DNA of 64,000 nt from Sporolactobacillus shoreae (GTDB taxonomy: Bacteria > Bacillota > Bacilli > Bacillales > Sporolactobacillaceae), in NCBI RefSeq assembly GCF_004684935.1, contig NZ_SRJD01000015.1, forward strand, positions 26,188-90,187, written 5' to 3'. The position numbers and the translations under genes are program-made. The notes under the pieces were generated by a model that did no database searches, was not told where the DNA came from, and saw only the letters and a program-made list of their open reading frames with translations. Every line of letters begins with the position of its first letter. Within the stretch, counting starts at the first letter, position 1. This document shows, one piece after another, positions 17,901 to 26,116 of the stretch.

Positions 17901-19542
17901 CTTGATCTCACCGCCGCCTCATCATGATATTTATTCTATCGAGGATCTTGCTCAACTCATTTATGACTTGAAGTCGAGCAATCCAAAGGCGCGGATCAGC
18001 GTCAAGCTGGTTGCCAAAGGCGGCGTCGGTACGATTGCCGCAGGCGTTGCTAAGGGTAAGGCGGATGTCATCCTGATCAGCGGTCATGATGGAGGGACCG
18101 GAGCGGCTTCCAAAACGAGCATCAAGCATGCCGGCCTGCCATGGGAACTGGGTCTGGCTGAAGCCCATCAGACTCTGATGAAAAATGGCCTGCGTGACCG
18201 TGTCAGGCTTGAAACCGACGGCAAGCTGATGACCGGCCGCGATGTTCTGATCGCAGCCTGCCTCGGTGCCGAAGAATATGGTTTTGCGACAGCACCTCTG
18301 GTCGTTCTTGGCTGTCTGATGATGCGGGCCTGCCACCTTGACTCATGCCCTGTAGGCATCGCGACTCAGAATCCGGAGCTGCGCAAACACTTCAACGGCA
18401 GCCCGGATTACATTGTTAATTTTATGACGTTTATCGCCCGGGATATTCGCGAACAGCTGGCGGGTCTTGGTTACCGATCGCTCGATGAAGTGATCGGCCA
18501 GGCTCATCTGCTTCGCATTAAGAAGGAAGTGCACAACCACTGGAAGGCGAAATATCTCGATTTGTCCGATTTACTGTATCAGGCGGAAAGCGATGTCTCC
18601 AAGCGCCATTTCGCCCGTGCTCAGGATCATCACATAGAAAGACGTTTCGATGAGCGAAATCTGATTTCTACCTGTCTGCCAACGATTGAAAATAAGCGGC
18701 CGGTACATTTATCCTACAAATTGAGAAACTCCGATCGGACTGTCGGAACGACACTCGGATACGTTATTTCGAAATCTACGGGTGGACGCGGCCTGCCGGA
18801 AGACACAATCAATCTTTCGTTTACAGGGAGCGCGGGACAAAGCTTCGCTTCATTCATTCCGAGAGGTGTCACCATGACCTTGACCGGAGATGCCAACGAC
18901 TATGTGGGCAAAGGCCTGTCCGGTGGCAAGGTGATCATAAAATCTGAAGAAGTAGTCGGTGTTCCGATGGATTCACAGGCGATGATGGGCAATGTAGCCT
19001 TCTTCGGCGCGGCTGAGGGCGAGGCTTATATCCGCGGGACGGCAGGCGGCCGTTTCTGTGTACGCAACAGCGGCGCTTATGCCGTTGTTGAGGGTGTCGG
19101 TGAGAACGGCTGTGAGTATATGACCGGCGGCAAAGTAATCGTTCTGGGATCAATCGGCCGTAATTTTGCGGCAGGCATGTCTGGCGGAACGGCATATGTC
19201 CTTCCTGAAGGCCAGCCTTCCGAGGTTCTTGCTCATATCAACCATGAACTGGTGAACATTGAAAAACTCACGGATAAGAAAGAGCTTGAAGCTGTCTACG
19301 GACTGATCAGAAATCACCTGAATTATACAGGCAGTCCTAAGGCAGGGAATATTCTTGAAAACTGGGAAGAGTATGCCGAGCGCTTCATCAAAATTATTCC
19401 GCGTGATTATGAAGCGATACTTGCACAGATCGGGCACTATAAAGCTCAGGGTCTTAGTGAGGAACAGGCCAAGGAAGAAGCTTTCTATCTGAAAAAGCAG
19501 GGTAAACTTGCTGTTCCAAAATCGGATTATCAGCCGGTGTAA
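14989..19542 (+). CDS. gltB: Glutamate synthase (NADPH) large subunit
   Basis: A 1517-aa enzyme (named gltA in B. subtilis) with three domains in order: N-terminal type-2 glutamine amidotransferase whose catalytic cysteine lies in HDSCGIGLYADI, the central and FMN-binding synthase domains (about 480-1200, with GKSNSGEGGED and VKLVAKGGVGTIAAGV), and the C-terminal GXGXG beta-helix (about 1260-1500). The [3Fe-4S] ligands are in CHLDSCPVGIATQ. It makes two glutamates from glutamine and 2-oxoglutarate, passing ammonia through an internal tunnel. I choose ATG 14989, nine bases after AAGGAAGG; ATG 14980 and 14947 are alternatives. The propeptide before the cysteine is short, as in Gram-positive enzymes. 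gltD follows after 45 bp. Confidence 0.96.
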   Translation: MITKGETRANVSEGLYRPEFEHDSCGIGLYADIKGRASNDVVKTALEMLARLDHRAGKAADGKTGDGAGILVQIPNQFFQSVCNFSLPSAGHYGVGMFFMPQDRSARMVAIGKIKACIAARNLRLYGERDVPVEENEISRLARSKAPFMYQMFIGTAGQDSGHALDIELYLLRKAIEVKLKNEVYVASLSSQTLVYKGMLRAKEVSAFYTDLQDEHFVSALALVHSRYSTNTFPSWQRAHPNRMIVHNGEINTIRGNMSWFNAKAKRLEGGRLPQIIDPDGSDSAIFDNVLEFLTYHGFSLSHAIMLMVPEPWENQSELPEYLRDFYEFHSRMMEPWDGPMALGFCNGKQIGAILDRNGLRPARYYITNDDKVVFSSEVGVADLDASNIRERCHLKPGQLLLIDTEKGRIVPSDELKKEICQAEDYHKLLKESVIRIKDESPEPEKISDTVRLFQQKVQGYTYEDLTKAIEPMAETGKEPTGSMANDTPLAVLSNKSQVLFDYFKQWFSQVTNPPIDAIREAWVMSKITWLGPQVGLLDPVRHVSTQIRLNHPVLDRKTFCSIQRQGLKTAVIQTLFSADKGNGGLSEALGQLILKTDQQIHDGASLIILSDRALDEKKVPIPSLLAVSAVHHHLIDQGTRTQVSLIVDSGEPHDSHQISLLLGYGADAIHPYLALESVSELKQTGHLSVSEEEAEQNYIKALVGGIVKIMSKVGISSIQSYRGAQTFEALGLSDELIEKYFKGTVSQIGGIGLNEISEESLRRHHKATEELLLGDLKTLDDGSTLQWRQGGEQHKIEPLIVHMLQQATRRNEYKLYKDYAEMVDDAPFSTIRSLLTFEKDRQPIPLDEVEPVEDILKRFKTGAMSYGSISKEAHEALAIAMNRIGGKSNSGEGGEDADRFVRDENGDWRRSAIKQVASARFGVTSYYLSEAAELQIKMAQGAKPGEGGMLPAGKVYPWIAHTRRATTGVALISPPPHHDIYSIEDLAQLIYDLKSSNPKARISVKLVAKGGVGTIAAGVAKGKADVILISGHDGGTGAASKTSIKHAGLPWELGLAEAHQTLMKNGLRDRVRLETDGKLMTGRDVLIAACLGAEEYGFATAPLVVLGCLMMRACHLDSCPVGIATQNPELRKHFNGSPDYIVNFMTFIARDIREQLAGLGYRSLDEVIGQAHLLRIKKEVHNHWKAKYLDLSDLLYQAESDVSKRHFARAQDHHIERRFDERNLISTCLPTIENKRPVHLSYKLRNSDRTVGTTLGYVISKSTGGRGLPEDTINLSFTGSAGQSFASFIPRGVTMTLTGDANDYVGKGLSGGKVIIKSEEVVGVPMDSQAMMGNVAFFGAAEGEAYIRGTAGGRFCVRNSGAYAVVEGVGENGCEYMTGGKVIVLGSIGRNFAAGMSGGTAYVLPEGQPSEVLAHINHELVNIEKLTDKKELEAVYGLIRNHLNYTGSPKAGNILENWEEYAERFIKIIPRDYEAILAQIGHYKAQGLSEEQAKEEAFYLKKQGKLAVPKSDYQPV

Positions 19543-19587
19543 TGCTGAGCGCTTCCGGATAAATTTTGAAAGGATGAAGCTGAAACA

Positions 19588-21042
19588 ATGGGACAATTAA
19601 TGGGTTTCCTGAATATAGAGAAGAAAAATCAGAAGGAGCGCGATCCCCGGAAGAGGATCGGGGATTGGAATGAATACCGGGAAGCAATGCCGGAAAAAGA
19701 GGTCAGGGAACAGGCGGCGCGCTGTATGGACTGCGGCACGCCTTACTGCCAGATCGGAACGGTTCTGAATAAAGGGACGAGCGGCTGCCCGATTCACAAT
19801 CTGATTCCCGAATGGAATGATCTCGTATACCGCGGTTTGTGGAGAGAGGCATATGACCGTCTCGCAAAAACCAATAATTTTCCTGAATTCACTTCTAAAG
19901 CCTGCCCCGCTCCTTGCGAAGGGTCATGTACGGCCGGCTTTGTCAGTGATCCGGTATCGATCAAGTCTATTGAACGCTCGATTATTGATCGGGCGTTTGC
20001 GGAGGGATGGGTGGTTCCTAAACCGCCGCTCCGGCGTACAGATAAGAAAATTGCCGTGATTGGATCCGGTCCTGCGGGTATGGCCTGTGCTGACCAGCTT
20101 AATAAAATCGGCCACAATGTGACTGTATTCGAACGTTCGGACCGCGCTGGCGGATTGCTGATGTATGGCATTCCAAGTATGAAAATTGAAAAAGATGTGG
20201 TTGACCGTCGTGTTCATTTGCTGGAGGCGGAAGGTGTTGTGTTCAAAACTGGTGTAGACATCGGAAAAGACATCACTGAAGAAGAGATAAGGAAAGATTT
20301 CGATGCCGTTGTTCTCTGCACAGGCGCTGGCAAGCACCGTGACGTTTCGATTGAGGGACGCGATCTCGAGGGTATATCGCCTGCGATGGAGTATCTGACC
20401 GCAAGCAACCGGCATCTGCTCTACGGCGAACCGCTGAAACCCGACTTCGATGCCAAGGGTAAGCGTGTGATTGTTATCGGCGGTGGAGATACAGGCGAGG
20501 ACTGTGTGGCAACGGCGATCCGTCAGGGCTGCAAAAGTGTCGTTCAGTTCGGCAAACACGGTCGGCTGCCCGAAAATCGTTCCGAGAGCAATCCATGGCC
20601 GGAAAATCCGCATGTTTTTTCAGTGGATTATGCCTATGAAGAAGCGGAAGAGCTGTTCGGTACAGATCCGCGGGAATATTATGTTGAAACGAAGAAGTTT
20701 ACAGGTGATGCTTCCGGACATGTTAGATCTCTGCTGACTGGTTCATTTAAGTCGGAAGCAGAAGAGGAAAAAAAGTGGGATGCTGACTTGGTATTGATCG
20801 CGATTGGATTCCAGGGCGCGGAGGACCGCTTGTTTGAGGATTTCGGGATCGAAAAGGATCCGAGTGGACGCGTGATTCAGGCGGACGACCGAAGTTATCA
20901 GACAAGCAGTGAAGGCGTTTTTGCGGCGGGCGATGCGCGCCGCGGAGCGACACTCATTGTATGGGCCATTGAAGAGGGGCGGAAGGCCGCTGCCGCTGTT
21001 GACCTGTATCTGGATCGGAAACTCTCACTTCTGCAGAACTGA
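19588..21042 (+). CDS. gltD: Glutamate synthase (NADPH) small subunit
   Basis: The 484-aa flavoprotein feeds electrons from NAD(P)H to the large subunit. The N-terminal half carries cysteine-rich [4Fe-4S] motifs CMDCGTPYC near residue 46 and CPAPCEGSC near 104. It is followed by the FAD-binding GSGPAGMACADQL near 155, an NAD(P)H-binding VIGGGDTGEDCV near 295, and GVFAAGDARRGATL near the C-terminus. The length is standard. It is the second gene of gltB-gltD and ends just before a clear intrinsic terminator. ATG 19588 or ATG 19600 could start it, as AAAGGA is 13 bases upstream of the first. Confidence 0.96.
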   Translation: MGQLMGFLNIEKKNQKERDPRKRIGDWNEYREAMPEKEVREQAARCMDCGTPYCQIGTVLNKGTSGCPIHNLIPEWNDLVYRGLWREAYDRLAKTNNFPEFTSKACPAPCEGSCTAGFVSDPVSIKSIERSIIDRAFAEGWVVPKPPLRRTDKKIAVIGSGPAGMACADQLNKIGHNVTVFERSDRAGGLLMYGIPSMKIEKDVVDRRVHLLEAEGVVFKTGVDIGKDITEEEIRKDFDAVVLCTGAGKHRDVSIEGRDLEGISPAMEYLTASNRHLLYGEPLKPDFDAKGKRVIVIGGGDTGEDCVATAIRQGCKSVVQFGKHGRLPENRSESNPWPENPHVFSVDYAYEEAEELFGTDPREYYVETKKFTGDASGHVRSLLTGSFKSEAEEEKKWDADLVLIAIGFQGAEDRLFEDFGIEKDPSGRVIQADDRSYQTSSEGVFAAGDARRGATLIVWAIEEGRKAAAAVDLYLDRKLSLLQN

Positions 21043-21078
21043 TCAATTAAGTGATTTGATTGTAAATAGCAGGTAACG

Positions 21079-21102
21079 GGAAGCCTTTATGGCTTCCTTT
21101 TT
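21079..21102 (+). terminator. Intrinsic terminator after gltD
   Basis: Perfect stem GGAAGCC-TTTAT-GGCTTCC followed by TTTTT, 37 bp after the gltD stop. Confidence 0.9.
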
Positions 21103-21111
21103 CAAATGTAT

Positions 21112-21274
21112 AAAATGATCGATGGACTCAATCTGCCGAATATACATTCGGACTCAGACGCGGGGGTGCGAGACGCCCGCGGCAAGCGAGCAGCCAAAGC
21201 GTCGCCGGAAGAAGGCAAAACAATGCGTATCACGGGTTTTTAGGACTGGGCGATTTTTGCCCGGTTTTTCTTAT
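21112..21274 (+). repeat. Dispersed mosaic repeat, copy R1, with terminal hairpin
   Basis: About 160 bp that recur almost unchanged at 49548-49710. The element contains the small hairpin CCGAAT-ATAC-ATTCGG (21138-21153), a GC-rich middle (GGGGGTGCGAGACGCCCGCG, then GGCAAGCGAGCAGCCAAAGC) and a terminal hairpin GGGC-GATTTTT-GCCC followed by GGTTTTTC (21248-21270). The GC-rich middle resembles internal parts of repeats common in Bacillaceae intergenic regions (from memory). No coding potential is evident. It lies immediately downstream of the gltD terminator, in the same direction. Confidence 0.85.
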
Positions 21275-21298
21275 ACCCGGTCGGAAAATTAAAAAATT

Positions 21299-21403
21299 AG
21301 GCACTGTTTAAATTCAATGTTGATTTTGCTCTTCTGTTGATTAGATAGCCCATGGAAAGCGAGCACCTGAAGCGAAATGGAGCGGACAAGTTTAACAAAG
21401 CCT
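21299..21403. repeat. MITE-like element, copy M1 (105 bp)
   Basis: The ends are AGGCACTGTTTAAA and TTTAACAAAGCCT, an imperfect inverted repeat; inside is TTCAATGTTGATTTTG, shared with the copies at 52.6 and 52.8 kb. This copy has an extra GC-rich core (GGAAAGCGAGCACCTGAAGC) that the two others lack, so they look like internal-deletion derivatives. There is no transposase; it would need one in trans. Confidence 0.8.
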
Positions 21404-21548
21404 ATTAAAAATAGCGCTCGACGATGTAATTTTTTTGTAAATAATTTCTGAAAGGTTTTTAAGTACTGACAGTAATGCATTATAATAATTACTATTGAGT
21501 AATTTTCTGAAAAAAAGAGATAAAACTATTATTGTTCCGGAAAATGGG

Positions 21549-23075
21549 GTGAGGACGACGGGGAATCACAGACTCTTTGCGTCCATAACGATTGGGTTGC
21601 AGGTCATTGTATTGAAAATTGCTGATATGACAAATATTTCTGTTGTTGAGGATGTCAGCGCCGATGTGACGATTGGTGCCGATATTTACAATCACAGGAT
21701 GATCGCTTTTCGGACGGTGGATCAGGCATGTCAGGCATTGGCGGGATTTGTGCAAATAATGAAGGATTATGGAGTGAAGGAATATCGTGCAGTGGCGGCG
21801 AGTTCTGTCCAGGAGGCGATGAACGCCGAATATGTCAAGGAACAGATCCGCATTAAGACAGGCCTTAATCTGGAGTGGCTCGCCAATGCCGAAGAACGAT
21901 ATCTTCATAATCAGGCGGTATCTTATAAAACCAAGGGTTTTGGCAAATTAATAGAAGAGGGTACGATGCTGATCGATATTGGATCGGGCAGTATGCAGCT
22001 GACCGTGTATGACGGCGGACATTTTGTTTTTTCAAGAAATATAAAACTGGGGCCGCTCCGAATCCGTGAAATGCTGGGTGATCTGGAGAACCATAAGGGA
22101 AATTACGTCGATATTATGGAAGATTATATTATGAGTAAAATCGACGGCTATCATCAGTTTGCGCCGAAAAACATCAGATACGAACATTGCGTTCTTGTCG
22201 GAACCGATTTGCTGGCGTTTAAACACGCTTTCATGAAATCAAGCAGTGATACCATTAACCGGGACCGCTTTGATGAACTCTACGGACATATTTTGGATAT
22301 CCCGGTTCAGGTTCTGGCCAGACAGTACGGCGTACCCTATGACTCGGCAAGCCAGCTGCTCCCTTCAGCGATGATTCTGAAGATTATGCTCGAAATGACA
22401 GGTGCCAAAAGAATTCTACTTTCAGAGGCAGACCTTGCTGACGGGTTGCTGATTCATGACGAGCTCGATCACCACAAAAGAAGGATCGATCATTCATTCA
22501 TTGAAGATATCATCATATCCGCGCGCAATATTGCGGAGCGCTATAACTGTGACCCGCGTCATATCAGCATTGTCGAGAACTATTCGCTTCATCTTTTCGA
22601 CAGGCTTCGGCCACTGCACGGGCTGGACAAGCGGAGCCGGCTCCTTCTTCAGCTGGCCGCGATTCTGCAGGACTCCGGGAGCTATATTGATATGAATGCC
22701 CATTATATCCATTCATACTACATTATTCAATCATCGGAGATTATGGGCATCTCGGACAGCGAGCGGGATATTATCGCGAATATTGCTCGTTATCACAGTG
22801 CGGAGACACCGACGAGCGATTCAGCGGCATTCGAATCACTGCCTCAGGCCAGTCGCCTGATTGTTGCAAAATTATCAGCTATTCTTCGGATTGCCGACGC
22901 GCTGGATGACAGCCGCCAGCACAAGATAAAAAAAATTACCGTTTCACTGAGGCACGATCAGGTTGTTATCACCGCTAAGGCGGATGACGACCTGTCTCTT
23001 GAACGGCTGACTTTTGAGGAAAAAGCGGCTTATTTTGAAGAGGTATTTGGTTTAAAGCCGATATTACGAGGATAA
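21549..23075 (+). CDS. ppx: Exopolyphosphatase (Ppx/GppA family)
   Basis: A Ppx/GppA phosphatase of about 508 aa, in an operon with ppk 12 bp downstream. Two ASKHA-fold subdomains are visible: the first contains YRAVAASSVQEA, the second the phosphate-binding GTMLIDIGSGSMQLTVYDGG. A C-terminal HD-like helical region (about residues 300-450, with LLQLAAILQDSGSYI and IIANIARYH) follows. It removes terminal phosphates from polyphosphate; some members also act on (p)ppGpp. The start is uncertain. TTG 21495 lies just after a TATAAT-like sequence (21481-21486) and would leave no leader, so GTG 21549 is preferred, though its RBS is weak. The usual N-terminal DIGSN motif is degenerate here (ADVTIGADIY). 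Confidence 0.85.
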   Translation: MRTTGNHRLFASITIGLQVIVLKIADMTNISVVEDVSADVTIGADIYNHRMIAFRTVDQACQALAGFVQIMKDYGVKEYRAVAASSVQEAMNAEYVKEQIRIKTGLNLEWLANAEERYLHNQAVSYKTKGFGKLIEEGTMLIDIGSGSMQLTVYDGGHFVFSRNIKLGPLRIREMLGDLENHKGNYVDIMEDYIMSKIDGYHQFAPKNIRYEHCVLVGTDLLAFKHAFMKSSSDTINRDRFDELYGHILDIPVQVLARQYGVPYDSASQLLPSAMILKIMLEMTGAKRILLSEADLADGLLIHDELDHHKRRIDHSFIEDIIISARNIAERYNCDPRHISIVENYSLHLFDRLRPLHGLDKRSRLLLQLAAILQDSGSYIDMNAHYIHSYYIIQSSEIMGISDSERDIIANIARYHSAETPTSDSAAFESLPQASRLIVAKLSAILRIADALDDSRQHKIKKITVSLRHDQVVITAKADDDLSLERLTFEEKAAYFEEVFGLKPILRG

Positions 23076-23087
23076 GGTGAGTCAATT

Positions 23088-25232
23088 ATGGAGGATTTTG
23101 GGAAAAAAGAATACTTCTATAATCGTGAATTAAGCTGGCTAAAGTTTAATGAGCGTGTTCTTGAAGAAGCGCGCGACAAGGACAATCCGCTTCTTGAGCG
23201 TGTCAAATTTCTGTCGATTACTGCCAGCAATCTGGATGAGTTTTTTATGGTGCGAGTGGCCTCCCTCAGCGATATGGTCAAGGTCGGCTACGAAAAGGCT
23301 GATCCTGCCGGGCTGAGACCGAGTCAGCAGCTGGCTCAGATCAGCGGTGCGGCCCATCAGATGATCAGCCAGCAGTATACCACATACAATCGTATTTTGA
23401 AAAAGCTGCTGAAAGAGCATAAAATCCGCATTTTTGAGCTCACTGAGCTGACACAGAAACAACTTGATTTTGTCGACCATTACTTCAGCCGCGAAGTTTA
23501 TCCGGTGCTGACACCAATGGCCGTGGATTCCTCAAGGCCCTTTCCGCTGATTCTGAATAAAAGTATTAATATTGCCGCCCTCATCCACAAAAACGGCAGT
23601 GATCCGAAACAGCCGGAATTTGTGACTGTCCAGGTTCCCAATGTATTGCCACGTGTCGTTAAGGTTCCTTCACATGAGGGACAGACGGGCTTTGTTCTTC
23701 TGGAAAATATCATCCGTCGGCATCTGAAAACACTGTTTGTCGGCTATAAAATTGACGAAACCTCCTGCTACCGGGTCATGCGCGATATGGATCTTGAAGT
23801 GGATGAAGAGGATACGGAAGATCTGCTGAAAGAAATTGAGAAACAGCTCCGGCTGCGCGAGCGTGGCAATGTCATTCATCTCGATGTTGAAGCAGGAATC
23901 AGTGCGCGGCTGATCGAAAAACTGACGAAAAGGCTGGCAGTCAGCCCGGATAATGTCTATAACGTCAACGGTCCTATTGATCTGACGTTCCTTTCAAAAC
24001 TGGTCGGAATGCTCGACGAATCGGAGGCTCTCCTTTTTCCCCCGCATCATCCCTTTGTTCATTATGAACTTATGGAGCATTCGATTTTTGATACGATTCG
24101 TGAAAAGGATGTTTTTCTCCACCATCCTTTTGACTCGTTTGACTCGGTTATTGAGCTTGTCAGGCAGGCCTCCGTCGATAAGAACGTCCTGGCGATCAAG
24201 ATGACACTATACCGGGTTTCAGGAAATTCACCGATTATACGCTACCTGGAACGTGCTGCGGAAAATGGCAAGCAGGTCACTGTTCTTGTTGAGCTCAAGG
24301 CGAGGTTCGACGAAGAGAATAATATCAACTGGGCCCAAAAGCTGGAAAAAACAGGCTGCCACGTTATTTTCGGTCTAGTCGGTCTGAAAACGCACTGCAA
24401 AATGATGCTTGTCGTCCGGAGGGAATCAACCGGCATTAAGCGCTACATGCATTTTGGTACCGGAAATTATAATGATATAACGGCTAAATTTTACACAGAC
24501 ATGGGACTTCTGACAAGTAACGAACAGATGGGCATTGACGCTTCCAACGTCTTCAATATGCTCTCCGGCTATTCGGAACCCCCTTATTTTCATAAGCTAG
24601 TCATGGCGCCTCTCTGGCTGCGGGGCACGATGCTCAACTTGATCCGAGACGAAATCGCTCAGGCAAAAGCGGGGCGTCCGGCATTTATTTATGCGAAAAT
24701 GAACGCTCTGTCGGATGAGGAAATGATTCGCGCATTGTATGAAGCATCCGCAGCGGGTGTGCGTATTAAACTGCTTGTGCGGGGCATTTGCTGCCTGCGT
24801 ACCGGAATCCCAGGAGTCAGCGACAATATTGAGGTACATTCCATTGTGGGACGTTACCTGGAGCACAGCAGAATTTATATGTTTGGAAATGGTGGAGAAA
24901 CGAAAATTTTCCTCGCCAGTGCGGATATGATGACACGGAATCTGAACAGGCGCGTTGAGCTGATGTTTCCCGTTGAGGATGAGCAGATTCAGTCAACGAT
25001 AACGGACGTCTTCAACCTTCTGATGAATGATAATGTGAAAACTCGGGTGATGGGAACGGATGGGCATTATTTCAAACGTGACCGCCGGGGAAAAGTCCCA
25101 GTGAATGCGCAGGAGTATTTTGCCAGACTGGCCGAACAGCGGGCCATCAGCCGGCAAAAATTAATTCAGGAAAAAAGGACGTTTACTCCTGTTCTCGGGC
25201 ATGAAGATCAGCCGGAAGGCGCTGAAAAGTAA
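23088..25232 (+). CDS. ppk: Polyphosphate kinase 1
   Basis: A 714-aa enzyme that reversibly polymerises ATP gamma-phosphate into polyphosphate. The N-domain begins YFYNRELSWLKFNERVLEEA; the head domain follows; the catalytic C-domains carry the phosphorylated histidine in RYMHFGTGNYND (around residue 450) and the second phospholipase-D-like segment ADMMTRNLNRRVELMFPV near 615. Length is typical. ATG 23088 has AAGGTGAG six bases upstream. Co-transcribed with ppx, so synthesis and degradation of polyphosphate are coupled. I do not see a strong terminator immediately downstream. Confidence 0.96.
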   Translation: MEDFGKKEYFYNRELSWLKFNERVLEEARDKDNPLLERVKFLSITASNLDEFFMVRVASLSDMVKVGYEKADPAGLRPSQQLAQISGAAHQMISQQYTTYNRILKKLLKEHKIRIFELTELTQKQLDFVDHYFSREVYPVLTPMAVDSSRPFPLILNKSINIAALIHKNGSDPKQPEFVTVQVPNVLPRVVKVPSHEGQTGFVLLENIIRRHLKTLFVGYKIDETSCYRVMRDMDLEVDEEDTEDLLKEIEKQLRLRERGNVIHLDVEAGISARLIEKLTKRLAVSPDNVYNVNGPIDLTFLSKLVGMLDESEALLFPPHHPFVHYELMEHSIFDTIREKDVFLHHPFDSFDSVIELVRQASVDKNVLAIKMTLYRVSGNSPIIRYLERAAENGKQVTVLVELKARFDEENNINWAQKLEKTGCHVIFGLVGLKTHCKMMLVVRRESTGIKRYMHFGTGNYNDITAKFYTDMGLLTSNEQMGIDASNVFNMLSGYSEPPYFHKLVMAPLWLRGTMLNLIRDEIAQAKAGRPAFIYAKMNALSDEEMIRALYEASAAGVRIKLLVRGICCLRTGIPGVSDNIEVHSIVGRYLEHSRIYMFGNGGETKIFLASADMMTRNLNRRVELMFPVEDEQIQSTITDVFNLLMNDNVKTRVMGTDGHYFKRDRRGKVPVNAQEYFARLAEQRAISRQKLIQEKRTFTPVLGHEDQPEGAEK

Positions 25233-25600
25233 CACAGTATTTGTCCAGTCGTCTGGGACAGACGGACAAGAGGGCATTTCTCTCATTCCGAACTTTGCGG
25301 CGGAAACCGGGGAATGCCTTTTTCCTGTTTGCGGATCTGCTCCGGATCGAGACCTCAGGAGGGAATAACGAAAGTAAACCGCGATCGAACGATAGAATGA
25401 GTCTGAAAATTCGGGGATTTTTTTGAAAAAATTTTTTCCATAAAAAAGATTTCATCATATCACTGTATGCCATACAGAGTGATATACCTCACAATGCTTG
25501 AATTACCTCTCTTTTTCTGTCCGATCCGTGCGTTGATGCGGCAGATGATGTGTCCTATGATGAGAAAGTCAACACCAAAAGTATGAATAAAACTGCTTGT
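25233..25600. other. Intergenic region between ppk and nrdI control region
   Basis: No convincing gene. An imperfect inverted repeat TTGTCC...GGACAA (about 25251-25280) could end the ppk transcript. A run of T and A near 25415-25440 has no strong stem. Short open frames here lack ribosome binding sites. Confidence 0.4.
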
Positions 25601-25603
25601 GAT

Positions 25604-25650
25604 TCACAATATATTGTGGTAAATTATTAACCATAAACTATATATAGTGT
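25604..25650 (+). promoter_or_regulatory. Pair of NrdR boxes
   Basis: Two 16-bp palindromic sites, TCACAATATATTGTGG (25604-25619) and AAACTATATATAGTGT (25635-25650), fit the NrdR consensus acaCWATATATWGTGT. Their starts are 31 bp apart, about three helical turns, the classical NrdR arrangement. NrdR-ATP/dATP should repress nrdI-nrdE-nrdF from here when deoxynucleotides are plentiful. Confidence 0.88.
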
Positions 25651-25658
25651 TGAAAAGG

Positions 25659-25689
25659 CCGACGATCTGATGGAGCATCGAATCGTCGG
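25659..25689 (+). promoter_or_regulatory. Stem-loop in nrdI 5' leader
   Basis: Perfect 8-bp stem CCGACGAT / ATCGTCGG with a 15-base loop, just downstream of the NrdR boxes and about 45 bases before the nrdI start. No T-run follows. It could affect transcript stability; function unknown. Confidence 0.5.
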
Positions 25690-25732
25690 ACAGCAGTTTA
25701 TATAGAATTAAACTTGGACAGGAGGGCCGCCG

Positions 25733-26116
25733 ATGCTGATTTTATATGAAAGCATGACTGGGAATGTCAAACGTTTTTTGAGTAAAACCGGGCTGACTTA
25801 TCAGCCGATCAGCAGTCTGGATCAGGCGGATCGCCCCTTTATATTAGTGACGAATACGATCGGTTTCGGCGACGCTCCGGACAGCGTCAAACAATTTTTA
25901 GCCAGAAGCGGACGTTTTCTCAGAGCCGTGGCGGCGAGCGGGAATCGTAACTGGGGAAGAAATTTCGCCCATGCGGCCGATGTTATTGCTGCAACATACC
26001 ATGTTCCAATCTTGTACAAATTCGAACTTGGGGGAACAGTTTCTGATGTAATAAATTTCCGGGAAAGGGTGAGTGCATTTGCTGAACGAAGCGATCAAGC
26101 CAAAGTCCTACGTTGA
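25733..26116 (+). CDS. nrdI: Flavodoxin-like protein NrdI
   Basis: A 127-aa flavoprotein that supplies oxidant to build the dimanganese-tyrosyl radical cofactor of NrdF. The start LILYESMTGNVKRFL is the FMN phosphate-binding loop, NTIGFGDAPDSVKQFL is the second FMN loop, and GNRNWGRNFAHAAD the third. RBS AGGAGGG precedes ATG 25733 by seven bases. It is the first gene of nrdI-nrdE-nrdF and its 3' end overlaps the start of nrdE by about 38 bases. Its presence shows that this is a class Ib reductase. Confidence 0.95.
   Translation: MLILYESMTGNVKRFLSKTGLTYQPISSLDQADRPFILVTNTIGFGDAPDSVKQFLARSGRFLRAVAASGNRNWGRNFAHAADVIAATYHVPILYKFELGGTVSDVINFRERVSAFAERSDQAKVLR

Noticed and set aside
21138..21153. 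tRNA-like or attenuator hairpin in R1
   Set aside because: Only a 6-bp stem; there is no cloverleaf, and it recurs in R2 as part of a dispersed repeat.
25183..25473. Minus-strand frame over the end of ppk
   Set aside because: Overlaps ppk, low-complexity start, no RBS.
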